Positions 1 through 10,691 of a stretch of DNA of 64,000 nucleotides are shown here, piece by piece; the first letter of the stretch is position 1, and each line of letters opens with the position of its first letter. Source of the stretch: Bactrocera neohumeralis (taxonomy: Eukaryota > Arthropoda > Insecta > Diptera > Tephritidae). Made by a program: the position numbers and the translations under genes. The notes under the pieces are model-generated. The model was not told where the DNA came from and searched no databases. It worked only from the letters and a program-made list of their open reading frames with translations. The stretch lies in NCBI RefSeq assembly GCF_024586455.1, contig NC_065921.1:81032163-81096162 (forward strand). The letters are read 5' to 3'.

Positions 1-400
1 AGCATATTAGTTTGCAAAATATTCACATACAGATGTTGATCCATTATTTTTTCAATGAGCCGTATCGGACCAACACCATGATAGGAAAAACATGCCCATA
101 CCATAATAGATGATCCACCATGTTTAAGGGTTTTCCTTGTATACCTTGGATCATATTCTTTATTAGGTGGACGTCTCACATATTCCCTTGATCCTTTCCC
201 ACCATAGAGAACCATTTTGCTTTCATCGGTCCAAAGAATATTTCGCCACTTTTGGAGTGGCCACAACAAGTGATCGTGTGCAAACTTTAGTCTTTTGTCA
301 ATGTGATTTTTTTTCAAAAGAGGAACTTTGCGGGGGCTCCGAGCATACAAATTATTATCGCTCAAACATCGTCCAACCTACCGTTATTCGAACATGACTA
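1..400 (-). pseudogene. Tc1-like transposase fragment (cut by window start)
   Basis: On the minus strand the translation contains Tc1-family motifs in order: RKVPLLKKNHIDKR-like linker, WRNILWTDESKM (first catalytic Asp region), VRRPP-like basic stretch and HGGSSIMVWACFSYHGVG. Tc1 transposases are DD34E cut-and-paste enzymes acting at the element ends in the nucleus. Only the part from the second helix-turn-helix to just after the first catalytic Asp is in the window; the second Asp and the Glu would lie before base 1. The reading frame changes near 300-330, so it is probably dead. No terminal repeat is visible at the right side. Confidence 0.75.
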
Positions 401-1210
401 ACTGCGAATACTAGTGTTAGTAAACGCTTTAGAAAAAGAAAAAATGAAAACACTTAAAAATAGTAAAACTACAGTGGTAGATAGTATGTCCTTCAAGGGG
501 CTGCTATTATTTTTCTCGCAACTGATATAAATATATAAAATTAAAATAATATTTCCGATTAGCGAAAAAACTCCAATTCGCCACTAATGCGTTTAAAGTT
601 TTTCACGAAGATACAATAGGAATGCAAAATTATTCTTTTTTGCTTACAAAAAAAAAAAAAAATTTAATTTAAAAAAAGTAGCCGAATTGAATATGTCTAA
701 TAAACCTGTGCTGCCAGGTTTTGTACGGTCTCAAGCGCTTAAACCTTTTTATCTACTATTATTTTGTTAATAATTGCAATTTATTAATTGTTATTTAATT
801 ATTGTTTATAATTGTAAATTAATTATTTTTTCTTGCCTTCCTGACAAAAATTTTAGCATTTTTTTCTATTTTTTTTTAACAAAATTTAACTATTATTTAT
901 TCATTTAAACATTTATTTGTTGTTATTAATATGACACGTTTGCGATTTATTTTTTTTGTTTGGCAAAGATTTACGAAAATGTTCTTAGGTGTTCAAAAAG
1001 CGATTCGAGGTTTAAAAGGCTCGTGACTAAATTTTTCATGGAACACTTTCTTAATTCTTTCTTTTGGCTCAACATCTGTTTCTGTATTGTTAAAACATAT
1101 AGTCCATCAATGAATATATTCATTGGCCTTGCATTCCTTCTTTATGAGCGCCATACGCCATTGAGTATTCGGAAGGAGATTTATATTATCACAAACTCTG
1201 ATTTACTTTA
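401..1210. other. AT-rich DNA, no gene recognised
   Basis: Homopolymer-rich AT sequence with poly-A and poly-T runs (for example near 648-680). An 83-codon frame at 960-1211 has no recognisable motif. I see no terminal repeats. Confidence 0.5.
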
Positions 1211-1670
1211 AGTTTCTACAATTTCTTTTACACAACTCGGAATCAATTTAAGTATATATGGTTTATTTCACAAAATCGGATTTATCTTTAGTTTGCATCG
1301 TTTATTTTTCGCAAGATCGGATTTGGTTTTAGTCTATACGGCGATCAGGAGTAAAACGTCTTGATTTGTCGGCTGTTAGTATTGAAGCAGTCTTTTTTTG
1401 CAAATCGCGGTTTTATTAAGAGCTGCAAAGATATTTGAATAAAGCTTAATTTTATGACAAAATACTTAATGAACTGGAGCTTGTAATCCTGAGCTCTCGT
1501 TCTGATTCCCGTCTTGTTTCCTTGATTCCTGCTTTCTGGATCTTTAGTAAATTTCCGGTTTATTCACAATGAATTGAACTGAACCGAACTTGTTAAATGT
1601 TCGTCTCAGTCCTTTAAACCTGTTGCGATTATAATCTGATCGCTTTGGATTTGTCGGCGAGGCATCAAAA
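1211..1670. repeat. Decayed LTR-like sequence
   Basis: Shares word-level similarity with two other stretches: GTTTATTTCACAAAA.TCG and AAAACGTCTT..TCGGC.GTCTGTTA with 38870-39060, and ATTAAGAGCTGCAAA plus GAACTGAAC.GA with 49370-49530. The shared order of these words suggests old copies of the same gypsy-type LTR family. No TG...CA boundaries or target duplication can be defined, so the limits are approximate. Confidence 0.35.
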
Positions 1671-1888
1671 AAATATTTGATTTACCAGGGCTTAACATTT
1701 GCTTTGATCCTTGAGCTTCAATATTGCTCAGCAATGCTCTTTCATTTTTTGAGACTTATAATACTTGCGCTTGATCTCTTTGTAGTCGAAGGACCAACTG
1801 TTTGTGTTGCCTGTATGCTTCTTTCTACAGGACGTTTTATTTTTGGCTTGAGCTTTTCCTTCTGCTCAAAGCACCAAATGACCTAGCA

Positions 1889-2116
1889 TTAATTCTTTAT
1901 ACTTAATTGAAGTTGAAGAGTACACTCTAACTGGAGTTGCTTTTTTAAATGGATTTCAGCTTCAAAGTCGATTTTCTTGTAACTTGTATATACACATTTA
2001 GCAAAAGCTAATTGCTCAATTTCTACATCCACGTTAAATGATGATAAACACCCGACGATATTTGAATTCTGCTTATTACCGAAAAGTTCCGCGAGTCGGT
2101 CATAATGTGGACACAT
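1889..2116 (-). pseudogene. End of a Myb/SANT-like DNA-binding domain protein
   Basis: Minus-strand frame of 75 codons starting MCPHYDRLAELFGNK. The CP-hydrophobic-YD-x-L...FG pattern is the closing helix of Myb/SANT-like domains that accompany PIF/Harbinger transposases, where the protein brings the transposase to its DNA ends. The following residues are acidic/neutral with no motif. There is no upstream domain in frame, so this is at most a terminal exon or fragment. A partner-like stretch lies far away at 44550-44682. Assignment rests on one short motif. Confidence 0.3.
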
Positions 2117-2905
2117 TTTGTTCGATACAATTACAACTTACCCATAATCCTATCCTTGACAAGCTTGGCGGAGCAAAAGTTTTTATAATCGCCTAACCGC
2201 TTAACGAAGAAAACTGAGCAAAATCACAAAGAAAATTAATAATTAACACACGAACACACCTTTGACCACAAGTTTGTTTGCCGATTGTTTGACAGTTGAC
2301 TGACTCACAAGTCACTTCGTTAATATTAAACAGATTCTTCAGAATCGGGAAAAAAAACAATTTATTTAATATCGAAAAATTAAATGAGTTTTATTTCAAA
2401 GCTAGTTAAGCTTGTTTCTTTTTCAAAATGATCGTTGCCAAAAAGAAGTAATCGGCTATGTCGTCGTTTTACAGAAAGAGGACCGATTACACTTGCAAAA
2501 TGGTTTTATGTATGGTATGTGTATGTGGAATGTATTATATTATTACAGTGATTATATGTAGACTATGCAGAATACATAATTATGGTGCGTTTACATCGTC
2601 GCATATAATAATATTGCATTTACATGGAGATGAGTTGTTTGTCTTACAATTACGGTGACTTACATTGTAACATTTAACTCGCACGGGCCGTAATGTTGGC
2701 ATAACTGTCCAACATATTAACTCCGGCTTTTCCTTTTCAATAATATTGTTGACTCCTTCTGTCCCATGTTTATGCTGCAGAGTATGTATCAAAGCAAAAC
2801 ATCAGAATCAATACATCTACTGTACAATACTTTTGTAAGTATATTCCAACTGTAGCTAGATCATGACTTTCACAAATTCTTCTTAAATCTGACAGAACCA
2901 GAATA
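2117..2905. other. No gene recognised
   Basis: AT-rich, with overlapping short frames on both strands at 2458-2792 and no recognisable protein motif. A small dyad TGACTGACTCACAAGTCA lies near 2298. Confidence 0.4.
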
Positions 2906-3235
2906 TGTAGTTTTTTGAGAAAAATCACATTTTTGTTTCAACCTTGTAAACGCTCTAGCGGCTAAAGTATTTGACGTAAATGGGTCAAGTAAAATGCACC
3001 TGTTAGCAAGTTTGAAGAGCTTTTAGGAAAGTCCTCAACCTATCCTCTATCCCTACCAGGGACGTGGCAATATTGTTCACAAAGAAATGTAGTTTTTTGA
3101 GAAAAATCACATTTTTGTTTGAACTTTGTAAACGCTCTAGCGGCTAAAGTATTTGACGCAGGTGGGTCAAATAGATTGCACCGGTTAGATAATTTGTAGA
3201 GCTTTTAGGAAAGCCCTCAATTTGTCCTCCCTGTA
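2906..3235 (+). repeat. ~183-bp tandem repeat, two units
   Basis: TGTAGTTTTTTGAGAAAAATC starts at 2906 and again at 3089, giving a period of 183 bp. Each unit carries GTAAACGCTCTAGCGGCTAAAG, GGGTCAA and GAGCTTTTAGGAAAG. Related units occur at 5003-5215 and, inverted, at 22393-22582 beside an assembly gap. This is a dispersed minisatellite family of unknown origin; Helitron-type elements often carry such internal arrays, but that link is inference. Confidence 0.8.
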
Positions 3236-3244
3236 CAGCAGAGC

Positions 3245-3700
3245 CGCTCAAAATAATGCGCAATTTATTTACCAACGCATACAATCACACATTTGATATC
3301 TGCTAGCGTATGATTGTGTGCGTGCGCTTGCTTAGGACACTGAGTGAAATCGTGCTATTTGTTTATTTTGTTATTAAAAATTTAGAAAAAAATTAAAAAT
3401 TATGGTTTTTGATTAAAAAAGCAATTAAGAACAACAATAATAACAACAAAAACAGCAAATACGTTTGTTAATTTTTTTTTTAACTTTCCATGATTTTTTC
3501 CATATCGACTTCAAGATCGTAAGTTTTGATTCTCATTAAGTCCTCTATATGCTTATTCGAAACTGAATTCCTGTATTTCGAGTGAAGAAATTTAAGCGAA
3601 GAAAACGCAGCTTCGCAATTATGAGACGACCCAAACATCGAGTATACTTCATTTTTAATTTTTGGATACGACTGTGTATTAATTTTCCTCCAAAACATTG
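3245..3700 (-). pseudogene. hAT transposase C-terminal end (third copy)
   Basis: Minus-strand translation holds SSHNCEAAFSSLKFLHSK and HIEDLMRIKTYDLE, the hAT C-terminal dimerisation segment. The DNA is nearly identical to 35599-36001, including the downstream sequence with TGCTAGCGTATGATTGTGTGCG, so it is the same hAT family as the two composite blocks. The copy stops near 3700 where it passes into unrelated AT-rich sequence. Active hAT enzymes use this domain for oligomerisation; alone it cannot transpose. Confidence 0.75.
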
Positions 3701-3800
3701 TTGTTTCTTATGTCTAGGTAACAAGCGTTTTAAACATTTTTGCATATTAATTCAATATATGTATAAAACAACAAACAAATGATTTAAAAATAAAAAAAAA

Positions 3801-4560
3801 TTATTCGGGTTCCGATTTAATAGCAAATAACGAATTTGTTAAAACTTGTATTGCTTTCATTTGCTTTACCTCGCTCATACCGTTCATGATAGAGGTCAAC
3901 ATAACACCAAACGACCTCACCGCCTCGCTGCAATTGCTCCTCTCTGCACACATGCTTTTGTATAGCTCGCACGCTTCTTTGAAACAGCTGTCGTCATCGC
4001 TGTTTGTTTTCTTGACTCTTTTTCCGGATCGGAGTTGAAGACGACAACTCCGAAGGCGACGATAAAATAGTCGGAGAACTTTCAAAACTAAATGGCTCCA
4101 ACAGCTCCTGCGAATACATATCTTCTAAAATGTTTGTGGTGCAGCGATTTCTGTAAAAGGGAAATAAATATTTAATACGTATAAAATATTAAAAAAAAGA
4201 TTAACTTACGGTCTGGGCTGTATATATAGTTTTAAAAAGCTCATATTATCGAACAATGGCCAGGTTTCGGTGTTACTCGCCCCACTTCCTGATGGTGACG
4301 CCATTTTCCTTACTTCCCTACTGAATCTCTCCCTTAGAGTCAGCCACCTCTTCGAACATTGCTCATCTGTAAAATAAACCCAACATAAACTATTAAATTC
4401 TACCTATATATATACATATATACAAAATATATTAAAATCTAATAAATAATAATAACAATTACTTACCAGTAGCACCTAGCTCCTTTGCCACGCTTACCCA
4501 CGCAGCCTTCTTCTTGCTCGGCTCGGCCTTGTTATACAAAATTTCACACGCACGAGTGCA
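3801..4560 (-). pseudogene. MADF-BESS protein gene, three exons, one frameshift
   Basis: Exon 1 ends at 4467 (donor GTAAGT), exon 2 is 4210-4366 and exon 3 is 3801-4150; both introns have good GT-AG borders and keep phase. Translation of exons 1-2 gives KAAWVSVAKELGATG then DEQCSKRWLTLRERFSREVRK and WPLFDNMSFL, a typical MADF domain (DNA-binding, Myb-related). Exon 3 ends with SFGVMLTSIMNGMSEVKQMK, which fits a BESS interaction motif. The frame shifts near 4020-4045 (RKKSQENK in one frame, GKRVKKTNSDDD in the next). The first exon's start is not clear. Such proteins are host transcription regulators in flies but also companions of PIF/Harbinger transposases; the Harbinger-rich surroundings favour the latter. 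Confidence 0.65.
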
Positions 4561-5002
4561 CTACTACTGACGGCGTTACAATATGGAATGAATATTAACT
4601 TACGCTATGATGGACGCTAGCCTGACCGCCCACAACTTCTACTTAATCCACAAATGCCATCCACTGTTTGACATTTGGATAAGTGGTTGCCACACTGACC
4701 TTAATTCTCATCCCACATACATATATAAAAGCTAAAATGCAAAATCATTAATTAATTTACATAAACATTGATTTTGCCAAAATATGTTCGCACAGTTTCA
4801 TTTCACACCAATTTCGTCAAGTAGTTATAGCGCTGCTTTTCTGGCATCCCGCCTTTTTCACTAACTGCTGGTTGACGGCACCCTGATTGTGTTTTGTTGC
4901 CAGCTCAAAAAACAGATCAGTTTGCCCTGCCAGCTGACAAGCGAGAGAGCAAGAAAAGAGATTCTGATCAAGTTATCTATGACAGTACAGTACTGTGGTA
5001 CT
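4561..5002. other. No gene recognised
   Basis: Mixed-composition sequence with a donor-like GTAAGTT on the minus strand near 4598 that could belong to an upstream exon of the MADF gene. Ends in a self-complementary run (GTACAGTACTGTGGTACT) that is repeated at 5216-5236. Confidence 0.4.
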
Positions 5003-5215
5003 CAGCCCTCAGCTCTCAACCTATCCTCTATCCCTACCAGGGGCGTGGCAATATTGTTCACAAAGAAATGTAGTTTTTTGAGAAAAATCATATTTTTGTT
5101 TGAACTTTGTAAACGATCTAGCGGCTAAGGTATTCGACGTAGGTGGGTCAAATAGACTGCATCGGTTAGATAATTTGAAGAGCTTTTAGGAAAGCCCTCA
5201 AATTGTCCTCCCTGT
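5003..5215 (+). repeat. Single unit of the ~183-bp repeat between 21-bp direct repeats
   Basis: A single copy of the repeat seen at 2906-3235 (same words TAGTTTTTTGAGAAAAATCA, GAGCTTTTAGGAAAG, TCCTCCCTGT). It is bracketed by identical 21-base flanks at 4982-5002 and 5216-5236, both starting ACAGTACAGTACTG. The flank looks like a target-site duplication, though part of it (CTGTACAG) also belongs to the repeat's own edge at 3231-3238. Confidence 0.7.
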
Positions 5216-5235
5216 ACAGTACAGTACTGTGGTAC

Positions 5236-5406
5236 TGTACTGTATCTGCATTCTTCGCCTAAAGCCAATACATGCATTAGGTCCTCCATTATTTCATCTT
5301 CTTTACTTTTCCTCTCTTCTGCAAAACAAAAAATGTAGTCATTTAAAATAAAACCAATTTCATTTAAATACATACCATTGTCCTCACAAAAGAATTCAAT
5401 AATCAT
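5236..5406 (-). pseudogene. Possible N-terminal exons of a PIF/Harbinger-type gene
   Basis: Minus strand: MIIEFFCEDN, a 60-bp intron with GTATGT donor and TTTTGTTTTGCAG acceptor, then EERKSKEDEIMEDLMHVL. The acidic start followed by a lysine/glutamate-rich helix resembles the first exons of insect Harbinger transposases. No catalytic part follows because the coding side runs into the 183-bp repeat insertion. It could equally be an unrelated short gene. Confidence 0.25.
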
Positions 5407-5976
5407 TAAATCATTTAAAAATGATAATTATATATGATATATTTTATTCCTTATTTATTTGTGAAGTTGTACAATTTGATTTTAATGGTTGTGTTTGCGT
5501 CTCCACACTCTGTTGTGTTCTTTTCATTGGGGGTGTTTTTTTTTTACGTGGTGGCTCCCAAACCCAGCGCACAATCCTGGCAAGGGATGATTCACCTTCT
5601 CACTTTAGCTCGCCTTCAAATGGCTACCCAGAGTGTTTGATTTGTAAGATCAAACCTTAAACTAAGATTCTTTAAGTTCTTACCCCTGGTATGAGAAAAA
5701 TAAAGTTCCTTCTTGAGCTGAGAAATATTTCATTCTAATTTTATTTAAAATGAATGGACTGTATGATTAATCCTTTAACGGAAAAACTGTATCGTTTCTA
5801 ATAGATTTCGGCTAGAAATGAAATACGTGTTTTATAGTTTAAACAATTTTTTTTTTATTTGGGTGAAAATCAACAAAAAAGGGTATGTGGAAGATATGTC
5901 ACGTTATGTAACAACGTCTCTAAGCTCATTAAATAATAATATACGTATTTGTATTTCGTGAATATTTACATGTTTT
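5407..5976. other. No gene recognised
   Basis: AT-rich sequence around a slightly GC-richer core (5530-5660). Overlapping short frames lack motifs. The right part may be the 3' flank of the piggyBac fragment. Confidence 0.4.
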
Positions 5977-6555
5977 TTAGGAAGTGTGAAATTCTTTGAA
6001 GCAGTTGTTCTGCTTGTTGTAGCATAAAGCCACACCACATTTTTCACATACCGTTTGTGATACTCCAACACATCCTGGACGCTTGCAACGAATTCGTTTT
6101 TCTGCCCATACCGGCCAGTGTCCAACTTGATCTTGCCTAACTGCCATAGGAGGAACATGTTGGGCTGGGCCCTTATGCTTTTTTGATTGTATCTCCGCTT
6201 CAATTCCTCTTCGTTTCATAGGGGACTTTGTACCCAATTTGCACAACACCGTGACAACTTCTAAACGAAAATCAGCAGATGACAACTGATTGCCTTCTAA
6301 TATTTTTTCTTTATGAGCTCTTTTGTATAAGAGCCAAGCATTAGACATTGCAAGGTCTAAAAAGTGATAAAATAGACGAACGTGCCATCGCTTGCTTCTT
6401 AGCAATATCTTATAGCGGCCCATGATGCTGTCAATGAGATCAACCCCACCCATGTGCCGATTATACTCGGCTACAATATAAGGTCTTTCAATATCTATGT
6501 ACCTTTTGTTTGCCTTATCATAGCAGCGCACAGTGGGGCAGAATGACCTAAAAGT
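5977..6555 (-). pseudogene. piggyBac-like transposase, C-terminal third
   Basis: Minus-strand translation of about 190 residues contains AEYNRHMGGVDLIDSIMGRY, with the GGVDxxD motif that holds the last catalytic Asp of piggyBac enzymes, then LRSKRWHVRLFYHFLDLAMSN and a C-terminal cysteine-rich zinc domain (CKRPGC...CEKCGVALC). piggyBac transposases (DDD) excise at TTAA precisely. The catalytic N-terminal two thirds are absent: homology stops near 6555. The end FHTS followed by a stop looks natural. No terminal repeat with TTAA was found at the left. Confidence 0.85.
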
Positions 6556-7018
6556 TGGCATCAACTAAACAGCTTAAGCTAGGAAGTTGGAAATTGGTAC
6601 CCTGATTCCTCTTACTAAAGTAAGTATGTGTACCAAATTTCAGAATATTGCGCTTACAACCGAAGTTTTTAGACTGTATCAGATTTACCTGAACCGTTCA
6701 TATAGTGATTGGTGGCGACTGCTTTATTTTATATATGTATATGTGACCTGGTCTACGGAAAGGGGGCTTATTTGTCAAAAAATCAATTTTCACTTTTTAG
6801 TTGATTCGGATGGAAGATGAGATGCTTTTTCACGTGATAGAATCCAAAAAGTCATAACTTGTTTGAAAGTTCCCTAAAAATGTAGAGAAAAAAGAGTAAA
6901 AATACGAAAAAATATAATTTTTTTGTAATGAACAAAATACATTGAATTATAAGCTATAAAGACATGATTATACACTAGAAAAACGATTTATGGGCCAAAA
7001 ATAATAATGCTGAGTAGT
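6556..7018. other. No gene recognised
   Basis: AT-rich sequence, no motif in any frame. A possible join between the truncated piggyBac and the next gene. Confidence 0.4.
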
Positions 7019-9693
7019 TTATGTATTTTTCTTTGTTGTCGTTTTCCTTGAGATCTTTTTACGTGTTGATCCTGAGGAAGATGGACCTGGTTCCTCGTCT
7101 GGTTTGAGAACATCTTCACTAGTTTTTGCCTTCCGTTTCTTCGATGGCAAATCTTTCGGCAATGGAGCCACAATATCTACTTTAGATATATCCGAAACTA
7201 AGCTGCGAAGATTGTGATAGATGTACCACTGACGTTCCAAAGATAAACCGGCTGGTTGTATAACTTTCGGCATTTCAGGATCGATAGGTTTTAACAGAAG
7301 CTTAAAGGACTGCACTTCTTCACTGTCTGTGAATTTCTTTGTTTTTACACAATCTGTAGAGACTATGAAATGATGGAATTGCGTTATTCCAACAAGTGAC
7401 TTGTACAGTGGTTTAAAATAGCTGTCCCATTCATACCAGATGACTTTTTCAGGCGATACAGCTTTATTATAATCCCCAGGTGATGATGCCTCGACACACT
7501 GCAGTAAATCTGCATACGTGTCGATGTTACTGACAGCATACTTACTTTTGAAAATACCGAAGTAACGATCAGGCGCGAACTTAGTGTGCCCTGTAAGTAG
7601 AAAATTAAATAAAAAATAAAATAGTTTTGTTAAGACCCCGAGCCAAACGCCATTGCAGATATGATAGCACAGTGTTATTCTTATTCTGCCCAACACAATT
7701 GTCACAGAAAAGAACGAGTGTTTCAATGTCTTTATAGTAGGTTTCCAGGTGATAATGCAGGATGCTCACAACACAGTTCGGTCCTTTACCAACGTAAAAA
7801 AAAATTATAAGTAAGACCCTGTAAAGGTGAGCAATTTGAGTTCCTATGATTCAGTTTGGAATTCTAACTTGAACTTTTTGTTTTTCGTCTGTAATTCCGA
7901 AGACTCCGCACCTCTTGGTTGCTTTGAAGTATGCTGTACCAGGTTGTTGTGGACTGCCAGGGTAGTGAACGGTTTGGGCAAAATCAAATGACAGAACGAC
8001 TGCTGTAGGGTCAGTATTTCTACACCAACTTTGATAATATTCTTGTTGATTTCGGGCTCGGTGGAGGTGATCAAGAAATTGATTAAGCTTCTGTTCGCGT
8101 TCAATGTCAGTAACACCTTTAGCTTGCGCAATCGATATTACGTTTCCTATTAAAAGAAAAAATACTGAATTTAATCTCAACGTTTGATACAACTATAAAA
8201 TGAGCAAATAATGAGCTACTTACCACGGCAGACATCGCAGAGATCATCCGCTGGTTTCATAACTGTAACGTAGGGTATGTATTTGGACCATATCCGTCGA
8301 AAACTGCGATTACTCATCTTCAATTCGTCATCACTGAGTGAAGAAATGTATTTTCGATAAATTGAGGACTTCGTCTCGCTGGATGGCAGTTTCATTATCC
8401 GAAAATCCTTAAATTTTGGGAGTCGTCCGGGCAGTGGAAGAGCCATTAAATCGGCTATAGACTCGATGAATTTAACAGCTTTTTCGATGTCAGCCGGTTT
8501 AAATGACTTTGGATGTGTACTCGGTTTATTTGCCAGTCCGTGTTGGCGCACTGTTACACCCTGTTTCTTTCCCGCACTCACCTTTTAGCTCACCACCAAT
8601 TTCCCGTAACTCAATAAATAAAACAATGGATTGTTTGGACGCGTGTTCGAATAGGGTTTTATTAATTTAAAATTCACCGCTGTTTATGGTAATTTTGGGG
8701 ACGGTATATACCCCAATAAGGTTTTAATAAATAAGTTAAGATTCACAAAGTTACGCTGATACGATTTCGGGAACGGTATCTGCCCAATAGGGTTTGATGA
8801 TGAAAAAAACCGGAAACTTTGCGAAAAATGGAAGAGGCTATGTAACTGATGATCTCGGCGGCGTGGGAGATGCGCGAAAAGGTACCGAACGTTGCTGATG
8901 TCGATAATCAACTGAACTGCACCTCCTCGTCGGTTCCCTTTTTCGCTTTGGTAAGGGGGCGGTGTCATGGTTGTTGGTTGGCGTACTTGTGTGTGGGTGT
9001 CAATATGTGTTGCTCTCGTGAGTAATGTGGATGGTAAATGGTGATGTGATGAGTGTGGTGAAGGATGCGTGTCAGTGTTGATATGTGGAGTTGCTGTGGT
9101 GTGATAGTGTGGTGTATGTGTGGATGCCCGGGGGAGGATGCTCATTTATACACACCCTGTGCAGCAAAATGACGTACTAAATGTTCGTAACGCTTCTGTG
9201 GGAAGAACGCATGTACAAAAAGGAAAAACGAACGACAAACAGGTACTCTGTAGAAGGTAAATGTAATTTTATGCCTCATAACTTCTGTATCCTGTCACTG
9301 TCCACATTTCTTCCGTCCAGCAAGCTTTGCGTATACACTATCTAGCTTTTCGTTACTCATAATTCCAGCTTCGATGTGACTTAGTATCACTAAATAAAGT
9401 TCATTTTTCGACATCTCTAAACAATTGTACCGCGTACTCTCGATCATTTCCCGTGGTATCAGTGTATGACATTTATTATTACAACAATCTTTTGACAGAA
9501 ATTTTGTTACCAGCTCCTCCTCCTTTACTTCAACAACAGACAGGTCAATCTTAACAAAAGTTTGTTCGGTATCATGTTCTGCCTGAGATACATATACTTC
9601 GTCTTCATCATAATCGCTCTCTTCATTGTTTTCATCATCCTTTTCATGGAAATATTGTCCGTATACGGCACTGAACTCCTCATCAACACTCAT
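7019..9693 (-). pseudogene. DUF7869-like transposase-type gene, multi-exon, interrupted by a solo LTR
   Basis: Minus strand, start Met at 9693. Segments in order: an acidic N-terminus, CCNNKCHTLIPREMI and NCLEMSKNELYLVILSHIEA; VCRSFFLFVHAF (9250-9160); then, after the LTR, VTVRQHGLANK, LPGRLPKF, LPSSETKSSIYR and MKPADDLCDVC; intron 8147-8223; YYQSWCRN and LSFDFAQTVHYPGSPQQPG; GKGPNCVVSILHYH; FCDNCVGQNKNNTV (two acidic motifs of an RNase-H-like fold); intron near 7570-7625; GHTKFAPDRYFGIFK; and a Lys/Ser tail. This block order matches a widespread invertebrate family I remember as DUF7869. Breaks: in-frame TGA at 9295-9297, another stop near 7851, and the LTR. The family name is from memory; the block order is directly visible. 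Confidence 0.6.
8562..9152 (-). mobile_element. Solo LTR (591 bp) with 5-bp target duplication
   Basis: On the minus strand the insert starts TGTATAAATGAG and ends GGGAAAGAAACA, the TG...CA ends of an LTR, and is flanked by GGGTG on both sides (9153-9157 and 8557-8561). Removing it joins HFAAQG directly to GVTVRQHG in frame, which confirms the borders. It holds a TATA-like TATAAATG at its very start and G/T-rich low-complexity on the plus strand (8980-9130). There is no internal retrotransposon sequence, so it formed by LTR-LTR recombination. A five-base duplication fits BEL/Pao or gypsy. Confidence 0.8.
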
Positions 9694-9907
9694 GTTTCAT
9701 TTCATGCGAAATGCGAAGACGATAACACAAGTATACACGGTTTTGGATCTGGGCAACCAAAAGTGGTTTCTATGACAATTGATGACACTGAATCCGAATC
9801 TTCATTTCGTTTTTTAAGATTGATTCTAGTTTTTGAAATAATCAAGAATTTAATTTTTTATGATTTTTGTCAAATAATATTAATTTTATTAACTTAAAAG
9901 TAACATA

Positions 9908-10450
9908 TCAGAAATGAAGATTGGTGGAACTTTGCCTTTTGTATTGTTTAGTATCTGTTTCACGTATTAGAGTCCAACAGTAGTCGCTCATCATGCCTTC
10001 ATCCCAAAATCCTTGGTATCTTCTTTCAATGTTGGCTAGATCTTGGTGTAGCCGCTCTCCTTGTTCGTCGCTCGTATCACCCAAGTTTTCGGGAAAAATA
10101 TCGAGATGGGAATGCAAAAAATGGATCTTTAGAGACATTCTAGCTCCAATCTTTCGATAATTTTGCAACATATCGCCAATAATTTCCTTAAAATTAGGGG
10201 ATTTGTGATTACCAAGAAAGTGGTGAACGATATTTTGAAAAGATGCCCATGCGGCTGCTTCATCGGGCGATAAACATTTTGTAAATTTTTTATCAGCCAT
10301 TAATTTTCTAATATCAGGTCCGACAAATATTCCTTCTTTGATTTTTGCATATGACAATTTAGGAAACAACTTAACTAAATACTGAAAAGCCGGTCCTTCA
10401 CGGTTTATTGCTTTGACGAAGTTCTTCATAAGGCCTAGTTTAAGCTTAAT
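9908..10450 (-). pseudogene. Unclassified transposon-associated protein (MMSDYCW type)
   Basis: Minus-strand frame of about 180 residues: LKLGLMKNFVKA, LSYAKIKEGIFVGPDIRKL, EAAAWASFQNIVHHFLGNHK, KIHFLHSHLDIFPENLGD, SDEQGERLHQD and RRYQGFWDEGMMSDYCW. I recall this block order from many repetitive insect and cnidarian proteins that sit in transposons, but I cannot name the superfamily. The HSHLD, GERLHQD and YCW motifs are conserved, so decay is mild here. The N-terminal part is missing or lies in the next 100 bases in another frame. No partner domain is visible at 9694-9907. Confidence 0.5.
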
Positions 10451-10691
10451 ATAAGTTGTTGGTAGTAAGGGCAATAGTATGTGACTATATGTATATATAT
10501 AGGGTGACCACCTTTTCAAGATCTCATTTACGTACACAAATTTTTTTTTTTTTTTCCTCTTTCTATAATGATAGTTAGATTACTATAAGTTTATATTAGG
10601 TACAGTTTTTAATTAATGAAAAAACGGTGCTTGCAAATGCAATTTAATTTAATTTGATTTCAATTTATGGTCAAGTTATGGAGAAAGCAGT

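Noticed and set aside
8568..8590. AAAAG|GTGAGT splice donor on the minus strand
   Set aside because: It lies within the solo LTR end; the coding frame is explained better by LTR insertion than by an intron.
8684..9145. 153-codon minus-strand frame rich in Thr, His and Pro
   Set aside because: It lies entirely inside the solo LTR and comes from its G/T-rich low-complexity sequence.
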